Assembly (NCBI GenBank): GCA_038064375.1
Contig: JBBTTF010000001.1
Coordinates: 496,001-560,000 of the forward strand
Direction: 5' to 3'
DNA length: 64,000 bases
Source: JBBTTE01 sp038064375
GTDB lineage: Bacteria; Patescibacteriota; Saccharimonadia; Saccharimonadales; UBA4665
The position numbers were made by a program, and so were the translations under genes. Numbering within the stretch: position 1 is the first letter of the stretch; every line of letters begins with the position of its first letter. Below the pieces are notes generated by a model. The model was not told where the DNA came from. It saw only the letters and a program-made list of their open reading frames with translations, and ran no database searches. This document shows, piece by piece, positions 33,250 to 42,298 of the stretch.

Positions 33250-33437
33250 CTCCGTTGCTACATACTGGTAAACTAAGAAGTAGTGTAAGTTGCGACGCTT
33301 ATGATTTTATTAAGCCAAATTGTCTCAATCTTAGGATCTTCGGCCGTACCAAAATTAAACAAAAATTATAGAACTAGAAACTATGGGCAGTACTCCCATG
33401 TTTCGAAAAAATACATCATTCTAAATAGGGGACAGCA
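33250..33437 (+). promoter_or_regulatory. rpoB leader region
   Basis: A 188-base untranslated region. TGG-TAAACT at 33266-33274 is a possible extended -10. A hairpin ATGGG/CCCAT flanks CAGTACT near 33391-33407. AGGGGAC at 33427-33433 is the rpoB Shine-Dalgarno. No L10/L12-like autoregulatory site was recognised. Confidence 0.35.
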
Positions 33438-36400
33438 TTGCTTATGGCGAAAGCACCAGTTACTACTAACGCACAACGAGTTTATTACACTAAAGCAGAT
33501 GACGCGATCCAGCTTCCGAGCCTCGTAGATCATCAGAACAAGTCCTTCCAATGGTTTGTAGAAGAAGGCCTCGGCGAGTTATTGGCCGAAATCAGCCCAA
33601 TCGACGACTATACGGGTGGCAAATTGTCTTTGCAGTTCAAAGGCTACCACTTTGGCCCAACAAAGCTCAGTGAGGCGGAAGCCCGCGAGAACAATGTTAG
33701 CTACGAAGCTCCATTGATGGCTCAGGTCGAGCTAACCAACAAAGTTACAGGCGAAGTTAAAGAGAACGAAATCTACCTCGGCGACTATCCATGGATGACT
33801 GCCCGCGGTACTTTTGTAATTAACGGTGCCGAACGTGTCGTCGTTAGCCAGCTGATTCGTTCAGCTGGTGTTTTCTTTACGTCAGAGCCTCACGGCGCAA
33901 CCAGTACCTACGGCGCCAAGGTTATTCCTGGTCGTGGTGCATGGCTTGAGTTTGAAACCTCAGCTGCCGGCGCTCTCTTTGTTAAGATCGACCGTAAGCG
34001 AAAGCTAGCTGTCACAACCCTCTTGCGTGCTCTTGGTGTAACTGAGGCCCGCATGAAGGAAACTTTCAAGCATGTCGACACTGGCAAGCACAACTACCTT
34101 GATGCAACTCTTGCCAAGGATCCAACTAAGGGCCAAAACGATGCTCTTATCGAAGTCTACCGACGCTTGCGTCCAGGTGATCTCGCTACAGTTGACAACG
34201 CCAAGTCACTGATCGAGAACATGTTCTACAACTACAAGCGTTTTGACTTTAGTCGTGTTGGTCGTTACAAGATCAACAAGCGTCTTGACCTTGATGTTCC
34301 TAACACTCTAGAAAACCGCGTTCTTCGCCTAGAAGACATCGAAGCCATCATTGCTGAGCTAATCCGTTTGAGCAATACTCAAGAGCCTGCCGATGATATC
34401 GACAGCTTAGCTAACCGCCGTGTCAAATTGGTTGGTGAACTTGTCCAACGTCAGTTCCGTATTGGTTTGCTTCGAATGGAGCGCAACACTAAGGACCGCA
34501 TGAGCATGTCTGAGATTGAGACTGTTACCCCTGGGCAGCTAATCAACGCTCGTCCAATCGTAGCCGCTGTTCGCGAATTCTTCGCCAGCTCTCAGCTATC
34601 TCAGTTCATGGACCAGATTAACCCGCTTAGTGAGCTAGCTCACAAGCGTCGCCTTAGCTCTATGGGTCCGGGTGGACTTAGTCGCGAACGTGCTGGCTTT
34701 GAAGTACGTGATGCTCACGCAACTCACTATGGCCGTATTTGTGCTGTTGAGACTCCAGAAGGTGCCAACATCGGTCTAGTTCTTAACCTAGCCAACTACG
34801 CTCGTGTTAACGACTATGGTTTTATTGAGACTCCTTACCGCAAGGTGATTAATGCCGCTACTGCCAAAGACAGCGTTGGCCACATTGCCTCTCATGACCT
34901 GACTGACGACAAGGGCAAAGTTCTTGTTAAGTCTGGTGCTAAGATCACTGCTGCTGACGCCGCCAAGCTTGCCAAAGTTACTTCTAAGAAGACATGGCCT
35001 GTTAAAGCTAAGGCAACCAGCGAGATCATTTATCTTGATGCTTACGAGGAAGAATCTGCTGTTATCGCCGGTGGCGGTAGTGAGCTAGATGCCAACGGCT
35101 ATTTCTTGCACGAGCGCGTTAGTGCCCGTTCACGTTTGCAGCCGGGTGAAGTTGACTCTGATGACGTGACTCACTTGGATGCTTCACGCGACCAGATCAT
35201 TGGCTCAAGTGCAGGGCTAATTCCTTTCATTGAGAAGAACTACGTTTACCGATCACTTATGGGTAGTAACCAGCAACGTCAGGCAGTACCGCTAATTCAG
35301 CCAGCTAGCCCGATTGTTGGTACTGGTCTAGAGCTAGAAGCCGCTCGTAACACAGGTCAGGTTATCCTAGCCGAAGCAGCAGGTGAAGTCACCAAGGCTA
35401 CAGCTCAAGAAGTCGTCGTTAAGTATAAGGACGGCAACGTTAAGTACGAGCCACAGCGCTTTATTCGCTCTAACGAAGGCACTTCAGTCAACCAAAAGGT
35501 CGTTGTTAGTACTGGCGATAAGGTTAAGAAGGGCGACGTTCTTATAGAAGGTATGTCAATCGCTAATGGCGAGCTAGCACTTGGTAAAGACCTTGTTGTA
35601 GCCTTTATGCCATGGGGCGGTTACAACTTTGAGGATGCCATCATCATTAGTCGCAAGCTAGTCGAAGACGATACTCTTACATCTGTTCACATTGTTGACT
35701 TCATGATTGAAGTCCGTGAGACCAAGCTAGGTCCAGAAATCGTGACTAGCGACATTCCTAACGTTTCTGAAGAAACTCTTCGTCATCTTGATGAGGACGG
35801 TATTGTTCGCATCGGTGCCGAAGTTCACCCAGGCGACATCCTTGTCGGTAAGATCACACCAAAGGGCGAGCAAGAGCTTAGCTCAGAGGAGCGTCTACTA
35901 CGTGCTATCTTCGGCGAAAAAGCCAAGGAAGTCCGTGATACCTCTCAGCGTATGAGCAACGGCAAACACGGTAAAGTCGTGGGCGTCAAAGTCTTTAGTC
36001 GCGAAAACGGTCACGAGCTTAAGGCTGGTGTAATCATGCAAATCCAAGTCTTCGTGGCTCAGATGCGCAAGATCGCCGTTGGTGACAAACTTGGTGGTCG
36101 TCACGGTAACAAGGGTGTTATTGCCCGAATTCTACCTGTTGAAGACATGCCTTTCATGGAAGACGGTACTCCTGTCGAGATCGTTCTTAACCCACTCGGC
36201 GTGCCATCCCGTATGAACGTCGGTCAGTTGTTTGAGACTCACCTTGGTATGGCTGCTCGCGCTCTTGGTATCAAGGTCGCCAGCCCATCATTCAACGGTG
36301 TTTCAGTCGACAAAATTCACTCGCTACTTAAAGAAGCTGGTCTACCAGAAGACGGTAAGCAGCAACTATTTGATGGTCGAACTGGTGAAGCCTTCAGCGA

Positions 36401-37022
36401 ACGCACAACTGTCGGTGCTATGTACATGATTAAGTTGAACCATATGGTGGCTGACAAGATTCACGCCCGTTCAACTGGTCCATACACTATGGTTACCCAG
36501 CAGCCACTTGGTGGTAAGGCTCAGAACGGTGGACAGCGATTTGGAGAGATGGAAGTCTGGGCTCTAGAAGCTTATGGCGCCGCCAACACGCTTCAAGAAA
36601 TGCTGACTATTAAGTCTGACGACGTTTACGGACGAAGCAAGGCTTACGAGTCAATCATCAAGAAGACTCAGATTGTTGGTCCTAAGGTTCCTGAAAGCTT
36701 TAACGTTCTTGTTAAAGAGCTACAGGGTCTTGGCCTTAAGGTTGATCTTGTTCACTCTGACACTGTCGTTGATGCCGAGGCAGTCCTTGCTAGCAACATT
36801 CAAGAAGAAGCTGCACATCCTGCAGAAGTTACAGTCCCTCAAGCCGCTATTTCTGACGTTGATGTAACCGAAGAAGCCGCTGTCAGCGACGAAGAATTTA
36901 ACATTGTAACGGTTGACGATAATGGTAGCGCAGATGCTCAAGCTAATGCCGATGACCTCGCTTTAGTGACTGGCGATGGAGACGATAACGCCACAGACAC
37001 CAAAGAAGGGGAGGAGGTCTAA
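33438..37022 (+). CDS. rpoB: DNA-directed RNA polymerase subunit beta
   Basis: 1194 residues. Rif-pocket region SSQLSQFMDQINPLSELAHK near residue 378 and GPGGLSRERAGFEVRD follow the family, as do KLGGRHGNKGVIARILPVED and the C-terminal GGKAQNGGQRFGEMEVWALE. The last ~75 residues are an acidic, low-complexity tail absent from most RpoB. TTG at 33438 is six bases after GGGG and may be the true start; the in-frame ATG at 33444 is also possible. rpoC follows after one base. Confidence 0.97.
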   Translation: MLMAKAPVTTNAQRVYYTKADDAIQLPSLVDHQNKSFQWFVEEGLGELLAEISPIDDYTGGKLSLQFKGYHFGPTKLSEAEARENNVSYEAPLMAQVELTNKVTGEVKENEIYLGDYPWMTARGTFVINGAERVVVSQLIRSAGVFFTSEPHGATSTYGAKVIPGRGAWLEFETSAAGALFVKIDRKRKLAVTTLLRALGVTEARMKETFKHVDTGKHNYLDATLAKDPTKGQNDALIEVYRRLRPGDLATVDNAKSLIENMFYNYKRFDFSRVGRYKINKRLDLDVPNTLENRVLRLEDIEAIIAELIRLSNTQEPADDIDSLANRRVKLVGELVQRQFRIGLLRMERNTKDRMSMSEIETVTPGQLINARPIVAAVREFFASSQLSQFMDQINPLSELAHKRRLSSMGPGGLSRERAGFEVRDAHATHYGRICAVETPEGANIGLVLNLANYARVNDYGFIETPYRKVINAATAKDSVGHIASHDLTDDKGKVLVKSGAKITAADAAKLAKVTSKKTWPVKAKATSEIIYLDAYEEESAVIAGGGSELDANGYFLHERVSARSRLQPGEVDSDDVTHLDASRDQIIGSSAGLIPFIEKNYVYRSLMGSNQQRQAVPLIQPASPIVGTGLELEAARNTGQVILAEAAGEVTKATAQEVVVKYKDGNVKYEPQRFIRSNEGTSVNQKVVVSTGDKVKKGDVLIEGMSIANGELALGKDLVVAFMPWGGYNFEDAIIISRKLVEDDTLTSVHIVDFMIEVRETKLGPEIVTSDIPNVSEETLRHLDEDGIVRIGAEVHPGDILVGKITPKGEQELSSEERLLRAIFGEKAKEVRDTSQRMSNGKHGKVVGVKVFSRENGHELKAGVIMQIQVFVAQMRKIAVGDKLGGRHGNKGVIARILPVEDMPFMEDGTPVEIVLNPLGVPSRMNVGQLFETHLGMAARALGIKVASPSFNGVSVDKIHSLLKEAGLPEDGKQQLFDGRTGEAFSERTTVGAMYMIKLNHMVADKIHARSTGPYTMVTQQPLGGKAQNGGQRFGEMEVWALEAYGAANTLQEMLTIKSDDVYGRSKAYESIIKKTQIVGPKVPESFNVLVKELQGLGLKVDLVHSDTVVDAEAVLASNIQEEAAHPAEVTVPQAAISDVDVTEEAAVSDEEFNIVTVDDNGSADAQANADDLALVTGDGDDNATDTKEGEEV

Positions 37023-37023
37023 T

Positions 37024-40000
37024 ATGACACCACAACGCTACAACAACACCGGTACTGACATTTCTGACTTTGACGCTGTACGACTTGCTGTCGCCAGCCC
37101 AGAAGACATCATGGACTGGAGCTATGGTGAGGTCACCAAGCCAGAGACTATTAACTACCGAACTCAAAAGCCTGAGCGCGACGGACTATTCTGTGAGCGA
37201 ATCTTTGGTCCAGTAAAGGACATCAACCCACACGACGCCAAGTATAAGGGCGTTCGTAGCCGTGAAGCTGCTGTCGACAAGAAGGGCGAACTCGTTACTC
37301 GTAGTATCGTTCGTCGTGAGCGCATGGCTCACATTGCTCTAGCCGTACCTGTTTCGCACATTTGGTTCCTTCGTGGCACACCAAGTGCAATGGGTCTACT
37401 TCTAGGCATGACTGTTAAGAATCTCGAGCGCGTAGCTTACTTTGCTAGCTACGTCATTAAAACTGTTGATGCTCCTAAGCGCGACCAACTACTTGCTGAC
37501 AAAGAAGCCGAGTTTGCTGCTGCTAAGGAAGCTATTAAGCTTCGATTCGAGAAAGAAGCTGAGGCCGAAGACGCTAACATCAAGGCACTTGCCGAGATGC
37601 AAACCAAAGAGACAGAAGAAGTTACTGTCGACTTCGAGCAGTTCAAGGACCAGATTACTGGCCTGCAAAAGCTTAGCCTCATCAACGAGACTGACTACCG
37701 CAACCTACCAAGCGACCTACGATCACTGATCACTGTCGGAATGGGCGGCGCAGCTCTTAAGGACTTGCTTGTAGCGATCGACCTTAAAGAGCTAATCGAA
37801 GAACTAGGCAAAGAAGCTGAAGACGCCAAGGGTCAACGTAAGAAGAAGCTGATGAAGCGACTTCGACTGCTTGAGTCCATGGACCGTGCTGGCATCAAGC
37901 CTTCAAGCATGTGTTTGAGCGTTCTACCTGTGATCCCACCGGACCTTCGTCCTATGGTTCAGCTAACTGGTGGCCGTTTTGCTACTAGTGACCTTAACGA
38001 CCTTTACCGACGCGTAATCAACCGCAACAACCGTCTTAAGAAGTTAATGAGCCTTAACGCGCCAGAAGTTATCTGTCGCAACGAGCAGCGTATGCTTCAA
38101 GAAGCTGTTGACGCCTTGATCGACAACAACAGCACCCGTTCTGGTCGTGCCGTTGCCGCCACAGGTCAACGCCGACGCCTAAAGAGCCTTAGCGATATGC
38201 TTAAGGGTAAGCAGGGTCGTTTCCGTCAGAACCTTCTTGGTAAGCGTGTTGACTACTCTGGTCGTTCAGTAATTGTTGCTGGTCCAGAGCTTAAGATTCA
38301 CCAGTGTGGTTTGCCTAAGATGATGGCTCTAGAGCTGTTCAAGCCTTTCGTAATCGGTGAACTAATCGCTCGTGAGCAAGCTCACAACATTCGTAGCGCT
38401 AGCCGCCTGATCGAAATGGGCGAAACAGCTGTCTGGGACGCACTCGACGAAGTAATCAAGGGCAAGTACGTTCTACTTAACCGTGCTCCTTCGCTTCACC
38501 GTCTATCGATCCAAGCCTTCCAGCCTGTATTGATCGAAGGTCGCGCTATCCAGCTGCACCCACTTGTTTGTAAGGGCTTTAACGCTGACTTTGATGGTGA
38601 CCAAATGGCCGTTCACTTGCCGCTTAGCGACAAGGCACAGGCCGAAGCTCGTGACATCATGGCTGCCAACCGCAACCTGTTGAAGCCAGCTGATGGTTCA
38701 CCAATTCTGCACATCGAACAGGACATCGTGCTTGGTTGTTACTTCCTAACTTACGAACGACCTACTAACTCCGATAAAGACGCTGTTACTTACTCAAGCA
38801 TCGAAGAGGCTTTGATGGCTCTTGACAACGGTGGTATTACGCTCCAACGTCAAGTCCGCCTGCCGTTTAGAGGCGAAATTCGCGAGACAACCCTTGGTCG
38901 TATCCTATTTAACGAGATTTTCCCTGAGGACTTCCCGTTGCAGGACGAGACCATGACTAAGAAGCGTTTGCAGGCAGTTATGGCCAAAGTTTACGCTCGC
39001 TACGGTCAAGAGAAGACTGCTGAGATTGCCGATGATCTTAAGGACCTCGGCTTCCACTACGCAACTCTATCTGGCCTAAGTATGGGTATGGGTGACTTTG
39101 CGCCAATCGCTGGTATGGACAAGCAGCTTGACGAAGGTGAAGTTCGCGCCGCTGCTATTTCTGACCAGTACGAAGAAGGTTTCATTACCGACGACGAGCG
39201 TCACCGTTTGACTGTCGATAACTGGACTAAGGTTGAAGGCAAAGTTCAGGACATGTTGACCGAACAAATGGTTGGTCAAGATTCCTCAATGGCGATCGCT
39301 ATTAACTCTGGTGCTCGTGGTAACATTTCTCAGCTTAACAACGCTGTTGGTATGCTGGGTGTCCTACAAGACGCTGGTGGTAATGTGATTGAGCTACCGA
39401 TTAAGTCTGGTTACATCAATGGCCTTAACCCACTAGAGTACTTTACCGGTACTCGTGGTACTCGTAAGGCTTTGATCGACATCGCACTTAAGACTGCTGA
39501 TGCTGGTTACCTAACTCGTCGTTTGGTTGATGTCTCACAAGACGTCTTCACTATCGAAGATGACACTAGCGACCCCGGTTTCGCGATGCTACGTGCTGAC
39601 GCTGAATATATCGGTGTTGCCTATGCATCACGTTTGGCTGGCCGTTTTGCAGCCGAGACTCGCAAGGGTCTAGTCAAGAAGGGCGAACTGATTACAGAAG
39701 AAGCTGCTGAGAAGATTGGCGCCGACGAAACTATCGACGGAATCAAGATCATGAGTGGTCTAAGCTGTACTAACGTTCGTGGTGTTTCTCAGAAATCTTA
39801 CGGTGTTGACCCAGCAACTGGTGAAATGGTTGCCAACAACCACCCAATCGGTGTAATCGCCGCTCAGAGTATTGGTGAACCTGGTACTCAGCTAAGTCTT
39901 GACTCTAAGCACCGTTCTGGTGGCGCTATTGCCGACGACACTGCACAGGGTCTAAGTCGTATTGAAGAGCTCTTCGAAGTTCGTTCACCTAAGGGACAAG

Positions 40001-40887
40001 CCTACGTTACCGAAATTTCTGGAATTGCCAACACATGGGAAGAGGGTGACCACTACATAGTTCAGGTTACGGCCGACGACAAAGAAAAGGTTACGTTGAA
40101 GCTTGGTGAGCGTAAAGCCCAAGTTGCTAACGGTACCGAGGTTGTAGCTGGTGACGTAGTCGCCGCTCTAGAAGACGCTTCTGAGCCACTAATCGCGCCA
40201 ATGGCCGGTAAAGCTCACGTTACTAACAAGGAAGTCGTCATTACTCCTACCAAGCAAAGCGTTGTTCGCTACGAAATCCCTGGCTTCAAGCAATTGCAGC
40301 TTGCTGACGGCGACAAAGTTGTTTCTGGTCAGCGTTTGACCAACGGTTCTATAAACTTGCAGGACCTAATTCGCTTGCAGGGTGTTGAATCTACTCAGCG
40401 CTACATCATGAGCGAGATTCTTAAGATTTTTGCAGCTCAGGGTCAGAACATTGCCGACAAGCACCTCGAGATCATCGTGCGACAGATCTTCAGCCGTGTT
40501 CAGATCGAAGAGGCTGCCGACAGCGACTTTGTAACTGGCGACATCGTCAGTAAGCTAGCTGTTGTCGAAGCCAACGAGGCTTTAGTTGCCGAAGGCAAGA
40601 GCCCTGCTAAGTACATTCAGTTACTGCTTGGTATTACCAAGGCCAGCCTGTCCACCGACTCATTCCTAAGTGCTGCATCATTCCAAGACACTACTCGTGT
40701 TCTGATTGCCGCCGCCACTAGTGGTAAGGTCGACAAGTTGTATGGTCTTAAGGAGAACGTCATCCTTGGTCGTAAGATTCCAGTCGGAACCGGCGTCAAG
40801 ACTGACGAAGAGGAAGAACAAGACGAGCTGGCTGCAGAAGCCGAGCAAATCATTGGTGCCGCAGAGCCAACAGCTGTTGAAGCTTAG
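37024..40887 (+). CDS. rpoC: DNA-directed RNA polymerase subunit beta'
   Basis: 1287 residues. Active-site NADFDGDQMAVHLPLS near residue 519 holds the three catalytic Asp. Bridge helix/trigger loop region GIVAAQSIGEPGTQL-like sequence GVIAAQSIGEPGTQLSLDS near 947. Unusually, the N-terminal zinc ribbon (residues about 65-92, KDINPHDAKYKGVRSREAAV) has none of the four Cys, and the second zinc site near residue 915 has Ser where Cys is expected. ATG 37024 follows GGGGAGGAGG. Alpha-helical insert near 150-210 is Glu/Lys-rich. Confidence 0.97.
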   Translation: MTPQRYNNTGTDISDFDAVRLAVASPEDIMDWSYGEVTKPETINYRTQKPERDGLFCERIFGPVKDINPHDAKYKGVRSREAAVDKKGELVTRSIVRRERMAHIALAVPVSHIWFLRGTPSAMGLLLGMTVKNLERVAYFASYVIKTVDAPKRDQLLADKEAEFAAAKEAIKLRFEKEAEAEDANIKALAEMQTKETEEVTVDFEQFKDQITGLQKLSLINETDYRNLPSDLRSLITVGMGGAALKDLLVAIDLKELIEELGKEAEDAKGQRKKKLMKRLRLLESMDRAGIKPSSMCLSVLPVIPPDLRPMVQLTGGRFATSDLNDLYRRVINRNNRLKKLMSLNAPEVICRNEQRMLQEAVDALIDNNSTRSGRAVAATGQRRRLKSLSDMLKGKQGRFRQNLLGKRVDYSGRSVIVAGPELKIHQCGLPKMMALELFKPFVIGELIAREQAHNIRSASRLIEMGETAVWDALDEVIKGKYVLLNRAPSLHRLSIQAFQPVLIEGRAIQLHPLVCKGFNADFDGDQMAVHLPLSDKAQAEARDIMAANRNLLKPADGSPILHIEQDIVLGCYFLTYERPTNSDKDAVTYSSIEEALMALDNGGITLQRQVRLPFRGEIRETTLGRILFNEIFPEDFPLQDETMTKKRLQAVMAKVYARYGQEKTAEIADDLKDLGFHYATLSGLSMGMGDFAPIAGMDKQLDEGEVRAAAISDQYEEGFITDDERHRLTVDNWTKVEGKVQDMLTEQMVGQDSSMAIAINSGARGNISQLNNAVGMLGVLQDAGGNVIELPIKSGYINGLNPLEYFTGTRGTRKALIDIALKTADAGYLTRRLVDVSQDVFTIEDDTSDPGFAMLRADAEYIGVAYASRLAGRFAAETRKGLVKKGELITEEAAEKIGADETIDGIKIMSGLSCTNVRGVSQKSYGVDPATGEMVANNHPIGVIAAQSIGEPGTQLSLDSKHRSGGAIADDTAQGLSRIEELFEVRSPKGQAYVTEISGIANTWEEGDHYIVQVTADDKEKVTLKLGERKAQVANGTEVVAGDVVAALEDASEPLIAPMAGKAHVTNKEVVITPTKQSVVRYEIPGFKQLQLADGDKVVSGQRLTNGSINLQDLIRLQGVESTQRYIMSEILKIFAAQGQNIADKHLEIIVRQIFSRVQIEEAADSDFVTGDIVSKLAVVEANEALVAEGKSPAKYIQLLLGITKASLSTDSFLSAASFQDTTRVLIAAATSGKVDKLYGLKENVILGRKIPVGTGVKTDEEEEQDELAAEAEQIIGAAEPTAVEA

Positions 40888-40992
40888 GCCCAAATCTGTT
40901 ACAATAGAGAACATTGCTTAAATAAGTGATCCGAGCTTGGTTAGTCGGCATACTACCAACAGCAGCAGATCACAGTCCATATAGGAGAACAA
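40877..40992 (+). promoter_or_regulatory. str operon promoter and leader hairpin
   Basis: TTGAAG (40877-40882, inside the end of rpoC), 17 bases, TGT-TACAAT (40900-40905). The leader folds: GTGATC (40926-40931) pairs with GATCAC (40968-40973), enclosing TTGGT-T-AGT / ACT-ACCAA (40937-40959). AGGAG precedes rpsL. A likely site for ribosomal-protein feedback, but that is inference. Confidence 0.55.
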
Positions 40993-41406
40993 ATGCCAAC
41001 AATCAATCAGTTAGTGCGCAAGCCGCGTACTAAAGTAACCAGTAAGAGTAAGTCACCTGCGATGCAGCGTGTGACTAACAACCTAAAGACTCGTAACTAC
41101 GAGAAGCCTGCGCCTTTCAAGCGTGGTGTTTGTGTCAAAGTAACCACTAAGACACCTAAGAAACCTAACTCAGCCTTACGTAAGGTTGCTCGTGTGCGTC
41201 TTAGCAATGGTTACGAAGTTTGGGCCTACATCGGCGGCGAAGGTCACAACCTACAAGAGCACGCCGTAGTATTGGTACGCGGTGGCCGTGTTAAGGACCT
41301 TCCGGGTGTGCGTTACCACATTGTTCGTGGCAGCCTTGACCTTCAAGGTGTTACCGATCGTAAGCAGGGCCGTTCCAAGTACGGTACCAAGAAAGCGAGT
41401 AAATAA
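40993..41406 (+). CDS. rpsL: 30S ribosomal protein uS12
   Basis: 137-residue decoding-site protein. TPKKPNSALRKVARVRL (near residue 51) and RVKDLPGVRYH (near 97) are the conserved streptomycin-region segments, with Lys in both places. A short basic N-terminal insertion (KSKSPAMQRVTNNL) makes it about 13 residues longer than the E. coli protein. First gene of the str operon; its stop overlaps the rpsG start. Confidence 0.97.
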   Translation: MPTINQLVRKPRTKVTSKSKSPAMQRVTNNLKTRNYEKPAPFKRGVCVKVTTKTPKKPNSALRKVARVRLSNGYEVWAYIGGEGHNLQEHAVVLVRGGRVKDLPGVRYHIVRGSLDLQGVTDRKQGRSKYGTKKASK

Positions 41407-41885
41407 TGCCTCGCAAGAAGACCGCCTCACTAGTTCGTGATATTCCAGCTGACCGAGTTTATGGCAGCGTGCCTTTGCAGCGCCTAATCAACCGCGTCAT
41501 GCTCAATGGTAAGAAGCAGATTGCTGAACGCCTTGTCTATGGTGGCCTAGAAAAGGCTGCTACCAAGCTCAAGGTCGATAACCCAATCGAAGTCTTTGAC
41601 CAAGCATTCAAGAACATTCAGCCACACATGGAGACTCGTTCTCGTCGTGTCGGTGGTGCTAACTACCAGATTCCTTTCGAAGTTCGTGGCCAGCGCCAGA
41701 ACCACCTAACTACTATGTGGTTTGTAGCTGCTTGCCGTGCTCGTAAGGGTATGAGCATGCAGGACCGCATCGCTCTAGAGCTAATCGATGCTTACAACGG
41801 CCAAGGCGCCGCTGTTAAGAAGCGTGAAGACGTACATAAGATGGCTGACGCTAACCGCGCCTTTGCGCACTTCGCTAGGACGTAA
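41406..41885 (+). CDS. rpsG: 30S ribosomal protein uS7
   Basis: 159-residue primary 16S rRNA-binding protein of the 30S head. MPRKK start, YGSVPLQRLINRVMLNGKK near residue 18 and VEVRSRRVGGANYQ-like METRSRRVGGANYQIPFEVR near 75. Overlaps the rpsL stop by one base. Usually fusA follows directly; here a 136-residue gene intervenes. Confidence 0.97.
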   Translation: MPRKKTASLVRDIPADRVYGSVPLQRLINRVMLNGKKQIAERLVYGGLEKAATKLKVDNPIEVFDQAFKNIQPHMETRSRRVGGANYQIPFEVRGQRQNHLTTMWFVAACRARKGMSMQDRIALELIDAYNGQGAAVKKREDVHKMADANRAFAHFART

Positions 41886-41887
41886 AA

Positions 41888-42298
41888 GTGACGGGTGAAG
41901 GCATATCGCAGGGCGGGAGCGAGTATGAGCTAATTGGCTTACGTCAATTGAGAGAGAGTTTTACGAGAGCGCTTGAACTTCCTGTAGTTGACCCAGAGAC
42001 AGCATGCGTAAACAACCCCGACAAAGTATGTCCTGCTAGGGCAAGGATTGAGGCCATGTACACTGAAGAAGTGGACCCTAGTGTAGCGGCTGCCAACGGG
42101 CTTAACAGTAACCTTGATGGCATGAAAATGCGAGTTAAACTGGCGGAGCACACTACACAGGTAACTGTTCGCGGTGGATGTGATGGCCCTGAGGAAGATG
42201 GAACCTGTCCCCCATGGACTGCCGTAGCGGACAGTCAACCGAGACAAGCAACTGTTTCAGGAATAAGAAAAGTAATGCAATTTTTAAGGAATAATTAA
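41888..42298 (+). CDS. hypothetical Cys-pair protein inserted in the str operon
   Basis: 136 residues from GTG 41888, two bases after rpsG; its stop overlaps the fusA ATG by one base, so it is tightly coupled within the operon. Two cysteine groups, CVNNPDKVCPA near residue 38 and GGCDGPEEDGTCPPW near 98, could bind metal or form disulfides. The C-terminal ATVSGIRKVMQFLRNN looks helical. No family recognised. Its place between two ribosome-function genes suggests, but does not show, a translation-linked role. Confidence 0.6.
   Translation: MTGEGISQGGSEYELIGLRQLRESFTRALELPVVDPETACVNNPDKVCPARARIEAMYTEEVDPSVAAANGLNSNLDGMKMRVKLAEHTTQVTVRGGCDGPEEDGTCPPWTAVADSQPRQATVSGIRKVMQFLRNN

Noticed and set aside
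33301..33528. 75-codon reading frame in the rpoB leader
   Set aside because: It runs into rpoB in another frame and has no Shine-Dalgarno; it is probably incidental, though a short regulatory ORF cannot be ruled out.
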